Notes: generated by a model not told the origin, from the letters alone. Positions 9,935 through 18,738 are shown, numbered from the stretch's first letter. The stretch is DNA of 64,000 nt from Bacteroidia bacterium (GCA_030432635.1 JAUIMB010000003.1:1-64000), one strand, 5' to 3'. Translations and numbers: made by a program.

Positions 9935-9993
9935 TATAAATAAAAAACATATTGGCGCAATATTTGAGAGTCATCACCTAAACAAATACTTCA

Positions 9994-11307
9994 ATGATGA
10001 AAACAATTAGTCTTATCATTACCCTTATTTCAGCCTTGAGCTTTGGGCAACAGAACGTAAGTGGCACATTTTCTCCTCCAGAAGAATTCACCTATGCGTT
10101 TTTGTACAAAGCCACGCTTGATGGTGCAGATTATATTGATCGCGCTGAAATTTCTAAAGATGGTAGTTTTACAATTCCTTTTGATTCGACAGCTACTCAA
10201 GGTGTCTATAAAATTGTTTATGCCATTCCTCCTGAAGAGAACAATTTTGACTTTATATACAACGGTAAAGCGTCTGTGGCATTTACCTTCAGTTTGGAAA
10301 AAGGACTTGATTTTACTCAAGGTGAAGACAACAAATTATGGGCATCGTACTCCAAAAGTATGGAAATGGCGAATATCACCTTAAGTAATTTTTACACCAA
10401 GAAAAGTGAAGATAAATCAGCTTATATGTCTATCATAAACACCATTCGAGACACGCAAACAGCTTATGAAGTTGCTTCTAAAGGCACATTAGCTTCTGTA
10501 TTTATCAAGGCAAATACACCTTATATCCCCAAATCCTATGAGGATTTATCTACTTACTCCGGAAATCTAAAACGCAATTATCTTAGCCACACCGATTTCA
10601 GTAATCCTTTGCTTCAAAGTTCTGATTTTTTGGTTGACCGAGTTATGGCCTATATCTTCGGAATGACTGCAAACACATCTAATGATATCTACAAACAAGA
10701 TGTTGACCAATTAATGGCTAGTATTGGTGAAGGAAACAACAAAATCAAAACTATATTGTTTGAAATGATTTGGCGTCGTTTTAAGTCAATGGAAAATTCA
10801 GAATTAACAAATTATATCGCAGACACCTATCTTATGGAATTGGCTGAGCTCACAAAATATGAAGAACTAATTCAAGAAATGACTGCATACAAAAACAACA
10901 CTATTGGCAAGAAAGCTGCGAATTTTGACCTAGCCATAATCAAAAATGGAGAGACCGTAACCACAACACTTCATGATTTGGATATTGCCGAGAACTACCT
11001 TCTCATTTTTTGGAGCAGTACTTGCGGACATTGTTTAGACGAATTACCAAAAGTAAACGAACTTCTTGCTGCTCAAAACAACTTAAAGGTGATTGCATTC
11101 GGATTAGAAGAAGACGCTGAAAATTGGCAAACCAAGATTTCAGAGTTCCCAGATTTTATTCATGTATTGGGTTTAGGAAAGTGGGACAACCCAACATCGA
11201 ATGTGTATGGTATAGAATCAACTCCTTCTTATTTTCTATTGGACAAAGACAAAACTATTATAGCAAAACCTTATGATGTTGAGGCTTTAAAAGCGGTTTT
11301 GGAATAA
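9994..11307 (+). CDS. Secreted TlpA/thioredoxin-like disulfide oxidoreductase
   Basis: A 437-residue exported protein. It has a signal peptide (MKTISLIITLISALSFGQ), an N-terminal beta-rich region resembling DUF4369-type domains, a helical middle, and a C-terminal thioredoxin fold (~residues 300-437). The redox motif is WSSTCGHC (Cys344, Cys347), and a cis-Pro-like STPSYFLLD segment follows. It probably reduces periplasmic disulfides, as in cytochrome c maturation or envelope protein repair, but no partner is nearby. It follows mfd by 59 bases in the same direction. An ATG one codon later (9997) is equally possible. Confidence 0.8.
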   Translation: MMKTISLIITLISALSFGQQNVSGTFSPPEEFTYAFLYKATLDGADYIDRAEISKDGSFTIPFDSTATQGVYKIVYAIPPEENNFDFIYNGKASVAFTFSLEKGLDFTQGEDNKLWASYSKSMEMANITLSNFYTKKSEDKSAYMSIINTIRDTQTAYEVASKGTLASVFIKANTPYIPKSYEDLSTYSGNLKRNYLSHTDFSNPLLQSSDFLVDRVMAYIFGMTANTSNDIYKQDVDQLMASIGEGNNKIKTILFEMIWRRFKSMENSELTNYIADTYLMELAELTKYEELIQEMTAYKNNTIGKKAANFDLAIIKNGETVTTTLHDLDIAENYLLIFWSSTCGHCLDELPKVNELLAAQNNLKVIAFGLEEDAENWQTKISEFPDFIHVLGLGKWDNPTSNVYGIESTPSYFLLDKDKTIIAKPYDVEALKAVLE

Positions 11308-11343
11308 CTTAGAAATACTGCATTTGACTTCAAGTAAGCTTTT

Positions 11344-11385
11344 GAGATCTCTCGAAAAACTCAAAATGACAAAGGTTTCACCACT
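11344..11385. repeat. Possible degenerate flavobacterial intergenic repeat
   Basis: The stretch GAGATCTCTCG...TCAAAATGACAAAGG resembles, from memory, short repeats scattered between genes in Bacteroidota genomes (GAGATTTCTCG...TCGAAATGACA type). Only one copy is seen here, so its repeat nature cannot be shown within this window. Confidence 0.3.
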
Positions 11386-11443
11386 CTAAACATATTGCTA
11401 AAAAGTCTCCTAAAACCAAAACACGAAGACACTTTACAAATAA

Positions 11444-11472
11444 AAAAAGCGCAACATGTAGTTACGCTTTTT
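11444..11472. terminator. Bidirectional terminator between the TlpA-like gene and kbp
   Basis: The stem AAAAAGCGcAAC / GTTaCGCTTTTT has one mismatch, a 5-base loop, and A/T runs on both flanks. It sits between convergent genes. Confidence 0.75.
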
Positions 11473-11495
11473 CTTTTTCTTAATCCGTTTCTTCC

Positions 11496-12005
11496 TTAGT
11501 CTAGGTTAGGAATACGTAAAACTTGTCCTGGATAAATTTTATCAGGATCAGTTAACATTGGTTTGTTAGCTTCAAAAATTTCAGGGTATTTCATAGCGTT
11601 TCCATAATACTCCTTAGCAATTTTTCCTAAGGTATCACCACTTACAACCGTATGGAAACGTGCTTCAGGCTCGGTATGCTCAACGGTCATTTGATCATCA
11701 ACTGTTGCTATTCCAGCTGTATTTCCAACAACTAAAATTACTTTTTCTCTTGTGGCTTGGTCATATGCCATTCCAGAAACTCTTGCCATATCATCATCTA
11801 CAAATACGTTAAGTCCTTCAACTTGTAATTGCAAATCATTAATGGTTTCCTCTAAGTTTCTAGCAGCTGCTTCCTCAATTCTTAATTCTTCAGCATCTGC
11901 CTCTCGTTTAGCCTTTGCTCTTGCCTCTGCAGCTTCTTCTTCAGTGGTTTTTCCTATTCCGAATACTTTAGCTCCAGCGTTTTTAATAAATGAAAATAAA
12001 CCCAT
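11496..12005 (-). CDS. kbp: BON and LysM domain protein (Kbp/YgaU-like)
   Basis: A 169-residue cytosolic protein starting MGLFSFIKNAGAKVFG. An Ala/Glu-rich helical segment (~20-55) precedes a BON domain (~56-112) and a C-terminal LysM domain (~115-168; HTVVSGDTLGKIAKEYYG and YPGQVLRIP). The BON-LysM order and length match E. coli Kbp/YgaU, a potassium-binding protein. Potassium sensing here is inferred from homology only. There is no signal peptide, so the LysM domain is unlikely to face peptidoglycan. It is monocistronic, bounded by the terminator at its 3' side. Confidence 0.8.
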   Translation of the reverse strand: MGLFSFIKNAGAKVFGIGKTTEEEAAEARAKAKREADAEELRIEEAAARNLEETINDLQLQVEGLNVFVDDDMARVSGMAYDQATREKVILVVGNTAGIATVDDQMTVEHTEPEARFHTVVSGDTLGKIAKEYYGNAMKYPEIFEANKPMLTDPDKIYPGQVLRIPNLD

Positions 12006-12193
12006 AATTGTTTTTTAGTTTTAGTGTTAATGTTAAATATGAACAGTGTTATTTCTTAACTCACTGTTGTTTTGTAAAGTTGGCAAAAATTGTAGTCAAT
12101 TGCAAAGTTTTGTCCAATTTCATCAATAGGACACATTTATAAATATAAAGTCACTTTCTAAAGATGTAGCCTACGATCAAACAATACAAAAGA

Positions 12194-12226
12194 AAACGTC
12201 CAGCTCAAAGAAATGAGTGGACGTTT
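12194..12226 (-). terminator. Terminator downstream of the lipoprotein gene
   Basis: The stem AAACGTCCA(g)CTCA / TGAGTGGACGTTT has one bulged base, a 6-base loop and a U-rich run on the minus strand. It begins 27 bases after the stop at 12253. Confidence 0.7.
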
Positions 12227-12252
12227 CTCGAAACTAAATAACCAACCAAAAT

Positions 12253-13203
12253 CTAGCTTCTTGTGTTTACCCTAGGGTTATCTTTTTTAGCAGTTTTCTG
12301 CTTGCGTTTTTTTAATTGTTTTGAGCCTTCAATGCGTTTTCCGTTTGAATCTGTTTCTCTTAGGAATTGTATGTAACCTCGACCTGTAAACTGATAAATG
12401 GTTTCTGAGGAAGGATGGTACAATTCAACCCTTTGATCATTAATAACGCTCAACTCGAAGTATTCATTGTCAAAGAAATCATAATCTAGTGTTAATGTTT
12501 TCAAATACATATTATTACTAATGTCTCCAACACCATAAACACCTGTGTAATCCCAATAGATATTATCTGGATCGGCAATATTCACATCTTGGGAACTTCT
12601 AAATTCTGAATCGTTACCACCAGCCAAAAACTGAAGGTAATTTTCGTTATCAAACTCATTTAACACTCCCATTTCACTGGTATATGTCTTTTCCCAAGCT
12701 TCATACTCTTGCAAGAAATAATGAATATTATCATAAAACACGTAGTCATAGTCGAAAGTGGTTCTTTGATAACCGTTCAAAAAATACGACGTGTCATTAA
12801 ATGGATTATATAACTCAATTGTATTATTATCTATTTGATATACATCGAAGGTTTCATAACCGTCGATGTCATGGTACACATCCAAAATCATATCATAGGC
12901 ATCATAAACCCCAACATCAATACCAAAACCATTTCCTTGACTACCAAAACCTACCAAATTATTATTAGCATATAGCACTCCGTTTCTAAACGAGACTGTA
13001 AAAGCGATTTGTAAGAATGGTGTTTCACCAGGACCCAAGGTTTGATTGATATCTACATACCATAATTCGTAAGAATTGAGCAATTGATTCAAGGTAATTC
13101 CAGGTTGATTATTAAAATCGTTGATATACACCTCTTCTCTATAACAGGAGGTCAATAGTAATGCTGATAAAGCAAAGCCAAAAAGTAGTTTCATCGTTTT
13201 CAT
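12253..13203 (-). CDS. Lipoprotein of unknown function, Asp/Tyr-rich
   Basis: A 316-residue protein starting MKTMKLLFGFALSALLLTSCYRE, with a type II signal peptide and lipobox LLTSC. A longer start at 13260 would bury the signal peptide, and an ATG at 13194 is also usable. Mature sequence is rich in Asp, Tyr, Asn and Phe, with repeated patterns such as VYDAYDMILDVYHDIDGYE and a second half with similar strands, suggesting two related beta domains. A basic, Lys/Arg-rich tail (SKQLKKRKQKTAKK) ends the protein. I do not recognise the family. It is divergent from gpsA. Confidence 0.7.
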   Translation of the reverse strand: MKTMKLLFGFALSALLLTSCYREEVYINDFNNQPGITLNQLLNSYELWYVDINQTLGPGETPFLQIAFTVSFRNGVLYANNNLVGFGSQGNGFGIDVGVYDAYDMILDVYHDIDGYETFDVYQIDNNTIELYNPFNDTSYFLNGYQRTTFDYDYVFYDNIHYFLQEYEAWEKTYTSEMGVLNEFDNENYLQFLAGGNDSEFRSSQDVNIADPDNIYWDYTGVYGVGDISNNMYLKTLTLDYDFFDNEYFELSVINDQRVELYHPSSETIYQFTGRGYIQFLRETDSNGKRIEGSKQLKKRKQKTAKKDNPRVNTRS

Positions 13204-13437
13204 AATCTTCGGTTTTTTGATTTCTATCAAAGGAGATTCAAAACACGTGCCAAAAACCAAAGTCTATGCCCTTCTCTTCGGAAAAGTGTATAATTTGCTT
13301 ATTTTTGATTTTATAATTGAACCCATCCTGACGTTTTGTTTGTAACCGAAAATGTGTTGACATTTGTTATAAAACAGAAAAAACCAAGATAAGTTCATTC
13401 TATCTTTCAGAAGAAACCGTAAAGAATCTATAAATTA

Positions 13438-14439
13438 ATGAGTCAATCTTTAAAATATGCTGTGTTTGGTGCAGGAAGTTGGGCTACTGCCATCGTGAAG
13501 ATGCTTAGCGAAAACCTAGATCAAGTGGGTTGGTATATGCGAAGTGTCTATACAAAGGAACATCTGTTGAAGGAACAACACAACCCAAGTTATTTAAGCT
13601 CAGTGGAGTTTAAGATTGAACAACTCAAATTGAGTAACGACATTAATGAGATGGCAGATTGGGCTGATATATTGATTTTTGTGATTCCTTCTGCGTTTAT
13701 GCATTCTGAGTTAGAGAAATTATCGACCGATATTTCTGAAAAAACCATAGTTTCTGCCGTAAAGGGCATTATTCCCGAATCTGGACTATTAGTTGGTGAG
13801 CACTTTCACGACATTTACCATATTCCTTTTGAGAATATTGCAGTAATCGCTGGGCCATGCCATGCCGAAGAAGTCGCACTCGAGCGGCTATCTTATTTAA
13901 CCATTTCTTGTGCAGATGCAAAAAAAGCGCAAACCATTGCCAATGCCTTATCCAGTGACTATATCAAAACCAAAATCAGTGATGATATCATTGGTACTGA
14001 GTATGCTGTAATGCTCAAGAACATTTATGCTATTGCTGCCGGAATTGCCCATGGATTGGGTTATGGTGATAACTTTCAAAGTGTTTTAATGAGTAATGCC
14101 ATTCGAGAAATGAAACGTTTTATCAAAAAAATGCACAAGATGAAACGTAACATAAATAATTCGGCTTATTTGGGTGATTTATTGGTGACAGGTTACTCAA
14201 CCTTTTCCAGAAATAGAATGTTTGGAAATATGATTGGCAAAGGGTATACGGTAAAATCGGCTCAAATGGAAATGAATATGGTAGCTGAAGGTTATTATGC
14301 TGCAAAAAGTGCCCATGAACTCAATCTAAAGAACACGAAGAAAACGCGCTTGCCTATAATAGATGCGGTTTATGCCGTTCTCTATGAGAATAAGAATCCG
14401 AAGAAAGTATTTAATAAATTGACCGATAAATTGGATTGA
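13438..14439 (+). CDS. gpsA: NAD(P)H-dependent glycerol-3-phosphate dehydrogenase
   Basis: A 333-residue GpsA. The Rossmann motif FGAGSWATAI is at residues 10-19. IAGPCHAEEV and EYAVMLKNIYAIAAGIAHGLGYGDN carry the family signature and the catalytic Lys. It reduces dihydroxyacetone phosphate to sn-glycerol-3-phosphate, the backbone for phospholipids, in the cytosol. An FkbM methyltransferase follows 36 bases downstream in the same direction. The length and motifs are normal. Confidence 0.93.
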   Translation: MSQSLKYAVFGAGSWATAIVKMLSENLDQVGWYMRSVYTKEHLLKEQHNPSYLSSVEFKIEQLKLSNDINEMADWADILIFVIPSAFMHSELEKLSTDISEKTIVSAVKGIIPESGLLVGEHFHDIYHIPFENIAVIAGPCHAEEVALERLSYLTISCADAKKAQTIANALSSDYIKTKISDDIIGTEYAVMLKNIYAIAAGIAHGLGYGDNFQSVLMSNAIREMKRFIKKMHKMKRNINNSAYLGDLLVTGYSTFSRNRMFGNMIGKGYTVKSAQMEMNMVAEGYYAAKSAHELNLKNTKKTRLPIIDAVYAVLYENKNPKKVFNKLTDKLD

Positions 14440-14475
14440 TTAGATATATTTTGACATTTCTAAAATTAGGATATT

Positions 14476-15270
14476 ATGATAAAGGTTATTAAAAGCATGA
14501 TTCCAAAAGGCATCAAAAACCTTTTTCGTTCAAAAGAATTGGTGACCCATCCAAAAAGGAATAAGCCTTTAAATACTAAGGATAGTACTTTAGGTGTAAT
14601 GGTTGCTTATAATAAATATGGTGGCTATTGCACGCCTATATCTTCACAACACACTCCAGCTGTACAAAAAATTTTAAAGGGCTCTATCTATGAACCCGAC
14701 ACTATAGAATTCATCGCCAACAACTGTGGCGATGGTGATATAATCCATGCTGGAACATTTTTTGGCGATTTTCTGCCTGGATTATCACAAGGCTTAAAAA
14801 AGAATGCCAAAATTTGGGCTTTTGAACCCAATATCGAAAACTACAAATGTGCTCAGATCACCTGTTTGATAAACAACCTTAAAGATGTAGAACTTTTTAA
14901 TGTTGGTTTAGGGTCTAGCCCATATAAAGCCTCAATGCTTGTTGGGACTGAATCAGGAAAACGATTAGGAGGTAGGAGTAAGATAATTTCAGCACCAAAA
15001 CCAGGAATAATCAATGAAGTCAAAATTGAAACCATAGACAATATGGTTCCAGAGAATAGAGTAGTTTCAATAATTCAATTGGATGTTGAGGGTTTCGAAA
15101 AAGATGCACTCACAGGTGCACTTAAAACCATTGAAAGGTGTAAACCAATGATCATTCTAGAGGATAACGATAAGGTTGTAGAAACAAAATGGTTTACTGA
15201 CACCTTTTCAAGACTTGGTTATAAAGTGAAGAAAAAGATTCATCATAATACTTTGCTTACGGTCGATTAA
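14476..15270 (+). CDS. FkbM family methyltransferase
   Basis: A 264-residue class I SAM-dependent methyltransferase. Residues ~75-250 form the Rossmann-like core: GDGDIIHAGTFFGDFLPGL (motif I), WAFEPN (motif II), and IIQLDVEGFEKDALTGA, the hallmark of FkbM-type O-methyltransferases. These modify sugars or polyketide-like hydroxyls; the substrate here is unknown. The N-terminal ~50 residues are basic and not conserved in the fold. It is probably co-transcribed with gpsA, though a functional link is not evident. Confidence 0.8.
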   Translation: MIKVIKSMIPKGIKNLFRSKELVTHPKRNKPLNTKDSTLGVMVAYNKYGGYCTPISSQHTPAVQKILKGSIYEPDTIEFIANNCGDGDIIHAGTFFGDFLPGLSQGLKKNAKIWAFEPNIENYKCAQITCLINNLKDVELFNVGLGSSPYKASMLVGTESGKRLGGRSKIISAPKPGIINEVKIETIDNMVPENRVVSIIQLDVEGFEKDALTGALKTIERCKPMIILEDNDKVVETKWFTDTFSRLGYKVKKKIHHNTLLTVD

Positions 15271-15346
15271 ATAACGAACACTTTTTAATCGCACCCTTTC
15301 TTTCCTTAAATTAGATTAAAATTAATGTATTAGAGCAGCAAAGGGT

Positions 15347-15742
15347 CTATTTTTTTAGGACTCCTTTCACCTTCATCAGTGGAATAGCTTGCAATGCACG
15401 TTCATTAATTGTATTCTTCCTGAACAGATAGGTTTTTTCAAACATGGTATTGCCTTGAAAAAAGGAAACCTTGAACTGGTTATTAAGCGCAAAAAGTGCT
15501 TCTTGCATCAGCTCTATTTTCGCATAGCTCTTAGCCGGAAGTTTGTCTATTTTCTTTCGGAATGTAGAGGTGATGTTTTGGTCAGAATAGCCACTGGTCA
15601 CAATTAATACAACCTCAAGATCCTGTGTCTTGTCGTTTATGATATACGCGTTCCAGTCGTCAGTTTCGTAGATGTCGTTATATTCCTTTACCACAGCAAT
15701 ATATACGCCTTCTACATTTGGAATATGGATGTCTTTTTTCAA
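15347..15742 (-). CDS. Conserved hypothetical protein downstream of pheS
   Basis: A 131-residue soluble protein with no signal peptide or membrane segment. Its start MKKDIHIPNVEGVYIAVVKEYND lies 3 bases after the pheS stop, so it is probably translated from the same transcript. The alternating strands and helices suggest a small alpha/beta domain. I recall similar proteins beside pheS in flavobacteria, but no function is known. Confidence 0.7.
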   Translation of the reverse strand: MKKDIHIPNVEGVYIAVVKEYNDIYETDDWNAYIINDKTQDLEVVLIVTSGYSDQNITSTFRKKIDKLPAKSYAKIELMQEALFALNNQFKVSFFQGNTMFEKTYLFRKNTINERALQAIPLMKVKGVLKK

Positions 15743-15745
15743 ACC

Positions 15746-16765
15746 CTAAAGTGCACTCTTAAACTGTTCTAAAAAGCGCACATCATTTTCACTGAGCAGT
15801 CGTATATCACTAATTTGGTGCAACAATAACGCAATACGATCGATTCCCATACCAAAGGCAAAACCAGAATAGGTTTTAGAATCTATCCCACAGTTCTCCA
15901 ATACATTTGGATCGACCATTCCACAACCCATGATTTCCAACCAACCTGTTCCCTTGGTCATTTTGTAATCGGTTTCGGTTTCCAAGCCCCAATACACATC
16001 CACCTCTGCACTTGGTTCGGTAAATGGAAAGTATGATGGTCGCAAACGTATTTTACTCTTTCCAAACATTTCGGTGGTGAAGTATTGCAAGGTTTGCTTT
16101 AAATCGGCAAAACTCACATCCCTATCAATATACAACCCTTCTACTTGATGGAAGAAACAGTGTGATCGTGCAGAAATCGCTTCGTTTCGATACACACGAC
16201 CTGGTGATATGGTACGAATTGGAGGTTTGTTGTTTTCCATATATCGAACTTGTACTGAACTGGTATGTGTTCGCAACAGAATATCGGGATCGGTTTGGAT
16301 AAAAAAGGTGTCCTGCATATCGCGAGCTGGATGATATTCTGGCAAGTTTAACGCTGTAAAATTATGCCAATCATCTTCAATCTCTGGACCTTCACTCACA
16401 TTGAACCCTATTCGTGAAAAGATATCGATAATTTGATTTTTCACTATGGAAATAGGGTGTCTTGCGCCAATGTCTATTGGTTCACCAGGACGCGACAAAT
16501 CTCCATAAACGCCTTTGACATCGTCATTGTTTTCTAGTTCTTCCTTTAGGGTATTGACTTTGTCTTCCGCTATTTTTTTAAGTTGGTTGATGGTTTGGCC
16601 AAATTCCTTTTTCTGTTCATTCGCCACATTCTTAAACTCAGCAAAATACTGCTTTAGCAATCCTTTAGACCCTAAATACTTGATACGGAAAGCTTCAACC
16701 TCTTCCTTGGATTGGGTTGTAAAAGCTTCGGCTTCGGAAATTAGTTCTTTTAATTTGTCAATCAT
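15746..16765 (-). CDS. pheS: Phenylalanine--tRNA ligase alpha subunit
   Basis: A 339-residue PheS. It has an N-terminal coiled-coil tRNA-binding arm (~1-85) and a class II catalytic core with motif 2 GRVYRNEAISARSHCFFHQVEG and motif 3 SGFAFGMGIDRIALLLHQI. HPARDMQDTFF and LLRTHTSSVQVRYM are family signatures. It charges tRNA-Phe in an alpha2-beta2 complex; pheT is not in this window, as is common in Bacteroidota, where the subunit genes are separated. It is followed immediately by the small conserved gene at 15347. Confidence 0.95.
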   Translation of the reverse strand: MIDKLKELISEAEAFTTQSKEEVEAFRIKYLGSKGLLKQYFAEFKNVANEQKKEFGQTINQLKKIAEDKVNTLKEELENNDDVKGVYGDLSRPGEPIDIGARHPISIVKNQIIDIFSRIGFNVSEGPEIEDDWHNFTALNLPEYHPARDMQDTFFIQTDPDILLRTHTSSVQVRYMENNKPPIRTISPGRVYRNEAISARSHCFFHQVEGLYIDRDVSFADLKQTLQYFTTEMFGKSKIRLRPSYFPFTEPSAEVDVYWGLETETDYKMTKGTGWLEIMGCGMVDPNVLENCGIDSKTYSGFAFGMGIDRIALLLHQISDIRLLSENDVRFLEQFKSAL

Positions 16766-16803
16766 ATCAACTTAAAATGAGTGGCAAATTTAAAAATTTT
16801 ATA

Positions 16804-16955
16804 GGAATTGCGTTAGCGATTGAAGCATTTGTTGAAGCTCGCCTCCATCGCGCTCTGAGCTATGGAGGAAGCGACTGCTGAAAGCGCGACCCACTTTGAT
16901 GTTATTCGTATGTTTATATTGTATGGTATGGCATTCACCAAAGTGGGTAACGCCC
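16804..16955. repeat. Structured intergenic element with closing stem and two hairpins
   Basis: A ~150-base, locally GC-richer element. GCGTTA at 16810-16815 can pair with TAACGC at 16948-16953, closing the whole element. Inside are CCTCCAT (16842-16848) with ATGGAGG (16862-16868), and ACCCACTTTGaTG (16889-16901) with CACCAAAGTGGGT (16936-16948). From memory, intergenic elements with GCGTTAGCGATTGAAGC and GCGCGACCC...GGGTAACGCCC ends are widespread in Flavobacteriaceae. Only this copy lies in the window. It separates pheS from the 118-residue gene. Confidence 0.55.
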
Positions 16956-16963
16956 AAATACAT

Positions 16964-17320
16964 TTACTCAATAAATGCTGTTTCGAGAAAATAATTGACA
17001 ATGGCGTCTTTCATTAAGACACTTTGCTCTCCAGCTTTTAATGGTGGCAGCTGCTCCTTGACGCTATAATGTGGCCAACCATCATCATCGACAAAGTCAA
17101 ATTCGTAGTAACCATAAGGTGCCAACAACTTACAGATAGCGATATGCATTAGGTCTATCTTATGGTCTTTTTTAAATTTTCGATCTAACTGTCCGAGTTC
17201 CTGAACACCAATTAGGTAGATTATGGCATCCAAATCTAAGGGATCACCATCTGAAAATTGTGCAGAGAGTTTCTCTACGACCAAGTCCCATCGTTGTTTT
17301 AATTGTTCGTCTCTAGCCAT
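16964..17320 (-). CDS. Conserved hypothetical protein (118 aa)
   Basis: A soluble helical protein starting MARDEQLKQRWDLVVEKLSAQF, with a motif-like stretch LDAIIYLIGVQELGQLDRKFKKDHKIDLMHIAI and a C-terminal acidic segment. There is no signal peptide or membrane segment. I recognise it only as a conserved flavobacterial unknown found near pheS. It is upstream of pheS on the same strand, but the folded repeat element lies between them. Confidence 0.65.
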   Translation of the reverse strand: MARDEQLKQRWDLVVEKLSAQFSDGDPLDLDAIIYLIGVQELGQLDRKFKKDHKIDLMHIAICKLLAPYGYYEFDFVDDDGWPHYSVKEQLPPLKAGEQSVLMKDAIVNYFLETAFIE

Positions 17321-17402
17321 GCTTAGGAAGAAATTATAATGGCAAAGTTACTAAACTATTGCTCTGCATGAAGGATATAGGATTAAAATCACAAAAATTA
17401 CG

Positions 17403-17410
17403 TAGGTTTG
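17403..17410 (+). promoter_or_regulatory. Bacteroidota -7 promoter motif for cvpA
   Basis: TAGGTTTG matches TAnnTTTG exactly and lies 15 bases upstream of the ATG at 17425. This supports that start over an in-frame TTG at 17359. No -33 element is clear. Confidence 0.45.
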
Positions 17411-17424
17411 TTAAAACGAAAGGC

Positions 17425-17952
17425 ATGGCTTTAATCGATATTATCTTAGGAGCGCTTTTACTATTTGGACTCATTCGTGGGTTGATGAAAGGGCTTTTTG
17501 TGGAAGTGGCTTCTTTGGTCGCCTTAATTGCTGGTGTGTATGGTGCTATTCACTTTAGTAATTTTGCTGCTGAATTTTTGGACAGCAAACTCGATTGGGA
17601 TGAAAAGTACATCAACATCGTTGCCTTTGCCATCACTTTTGTCATTATCGTCCTGATGATTGCACTTGCTGGAAAAGCCTTGACCAAACTCGCTGATTTT
17701 GCGGCTTTAGGGATTTTAAACAAACTTCTTGGTGGTGTTTTTGGCGCCTTGAAGATAGGATTGATCTTGAGTGTTTTGCTCATAGTCTTTGACAACATGA
17801 ACAACAGTATCCCTTTTGCTGATAAGGAAGACTTGGATGCTTCCATTCTTTATAAACCTGTTAAAGGTTTAGCGCCTATGATTTTTCCAAGCATTTTGAA
17901 TAAGGGGAAAGCGGATGCCGATTCGCAGGATGATTCCAATTCTGAATCTTGA
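17425..17952 (+). CDS. cvpA: CvpA family inner-membrane protein
   Basis: A 175-residue protein starting MALIDIILGALLLFGLIRGLMKGLFVE, the characteristic CvpA N-terminus. About four membrane segments are visible: residues ~5-20, 28-45, 62-85 and 105-125. An acidic, Ser-rich tail (DADSQDDSNSES) follows. E. coli CvpA is needed for colicin V production and bile/deoxycholate tolerance; the biochemical role remains unclear. It is a single gene converging on carbonic anhydrase. Confidence 0.85.
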   Translation: MALIDIILGALLLFGLIRGLMKGLFVEVASLVALIAGVYGAIHFSNFAAEFLDSKLDWDEKYINIVAFAITFVIIVLMIALAGKALTKLADFAALGILNKLLGGVFGALKIGLILSVLLIVFDNMNNSIPFADKEDLDASILYKPVKGLAPMIFPSILNKGKADADSQDDSNSES

Positions 17953-18024
17953 TAATACATCTATACCTCTCTACTGATAATCAATTAGCCAACTTTTGTT
18001 ACAATTGGTACAATAGGACATAAG

Positions 18025-18069
18025 ACACCTTCCCTATTTTAGGCTTTGTACTAAGGTTAGGGAAGGTGT
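18025..18069. terminator. Long inverted repeat between convergent genes
   Basis: A perfect 12-bp stem (ACACCTTCCCTA with TAGGGAAGGTGT) with a 21-base loop. It lies between cvpA and the carbonic anhydrase gene, where a bidirectional terminator is expected. No T run follows on either strand, so factor-independent termination is uncertain. Confidence 0.5.
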
Positions 18070-18079
18070 TGTAATGATT

Positions 18080-18709
18080 CTATAACATATTTACTTTTCC
18101 TGTTTGAAGGCTATAAACACCTCCAACAATTTGGATTTCTCCGTTGTCTTCCATTTCTGTTAAGATTTGACTGTTCTCACGGATTCTTTCAATAGTTAAT
18201 CTCACGTTATTTTCAACCGTTCTTGCCACAAATTCCTTGTTTGAGGAATTGGCTTCACCATCGATTTCCTCAGCAGATTTTCTTACCGCAGGCATGATGT
18301 TTTCCAACATAGCAGTAATATTCCCCAATTCGACGCCATCACAAGCTGCTTTAACTGCACCACAGCTCTCATGACCTAAAACCAGGATTAGTTTACTGCC
18401 AGCTACATTACACGAATACTCTAAGCTTCCTAAAATATCTGTGTTTTCAAAATTTCCTGCAACACGAGCAACGAAAATATCACCAATGGCTTGATCCAAT
18501 ACCGTTTCGACAGGTACTCTAGAATCGATACAGGACAATACGACCGCTTTTGGAAACTGACCTGTAGTGGTCTGATTGATTAAGGCTGAATTATCTGTGG
18601 CTTGTGAATTTCCGCTTGTAAAACGCTTGTTTCCTTCCATTAGATCCTGTAGCACACTACTTGGCGTTAATGTATTTTGAACTTCTTTGGTTATAGCTAT
18701 GTTTTTCAT
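18080..18709 (-). CDS. Beta-class carbonic anhydrase
   Basis: A 209-residue beta-carbonic anhydrase. The zinc and catalytic residues are visible: Cys60, Asp62 and Arg64 in SCIDSRVP, and His113 and Cys116 in GHESCGAVKAA. It interconverts CO2 and bicarbonate. There is no obvious signal peptide, so it is probably cytosolic. It lies 29 bases downstream of a SulP-family transporter, an arrangement that suggests bicarbonate imported or exported by SulP is equilibrated here. Confidence 0.92.
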   Translation of the reverse strand: MKNIAITKEVQNTLTPSSVLQDLMEGNKRFTSGNSQATDNSALINQTTTGQFPKAVVLSCIDSRVPVETVLDQAIGDIFVARVAGNFENTDILGSLEYSCNVAGSKLILVLGHESCGAVKAACDGVELGNITAMLENIMPAVRKSAEEIDGEANSSNKEFVARTVENNVRLTIERIRENSQILTEMEDNGEIQIVGGVYSLQTGKVNML

Positions 18710-18738
18710 GATTCTTTATATTTTTTATTTAATTGTAT

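Noticed and set aside
15292-15345. Long-range ACCCTTT/AAAGGGT pairing after the small gene downstream of pheS
   Set aside because: Only 7 bp with a loop of about 40 bases; too weak to call a terminator.
16813-17001. Short minus-strand reading frame (62 codons) across the intergenic element
   Set aside because: It lies within the folded repeat element, overlaps the end of the 118-residue gene and has no recognisable domain; such frames are common false genes on this element.
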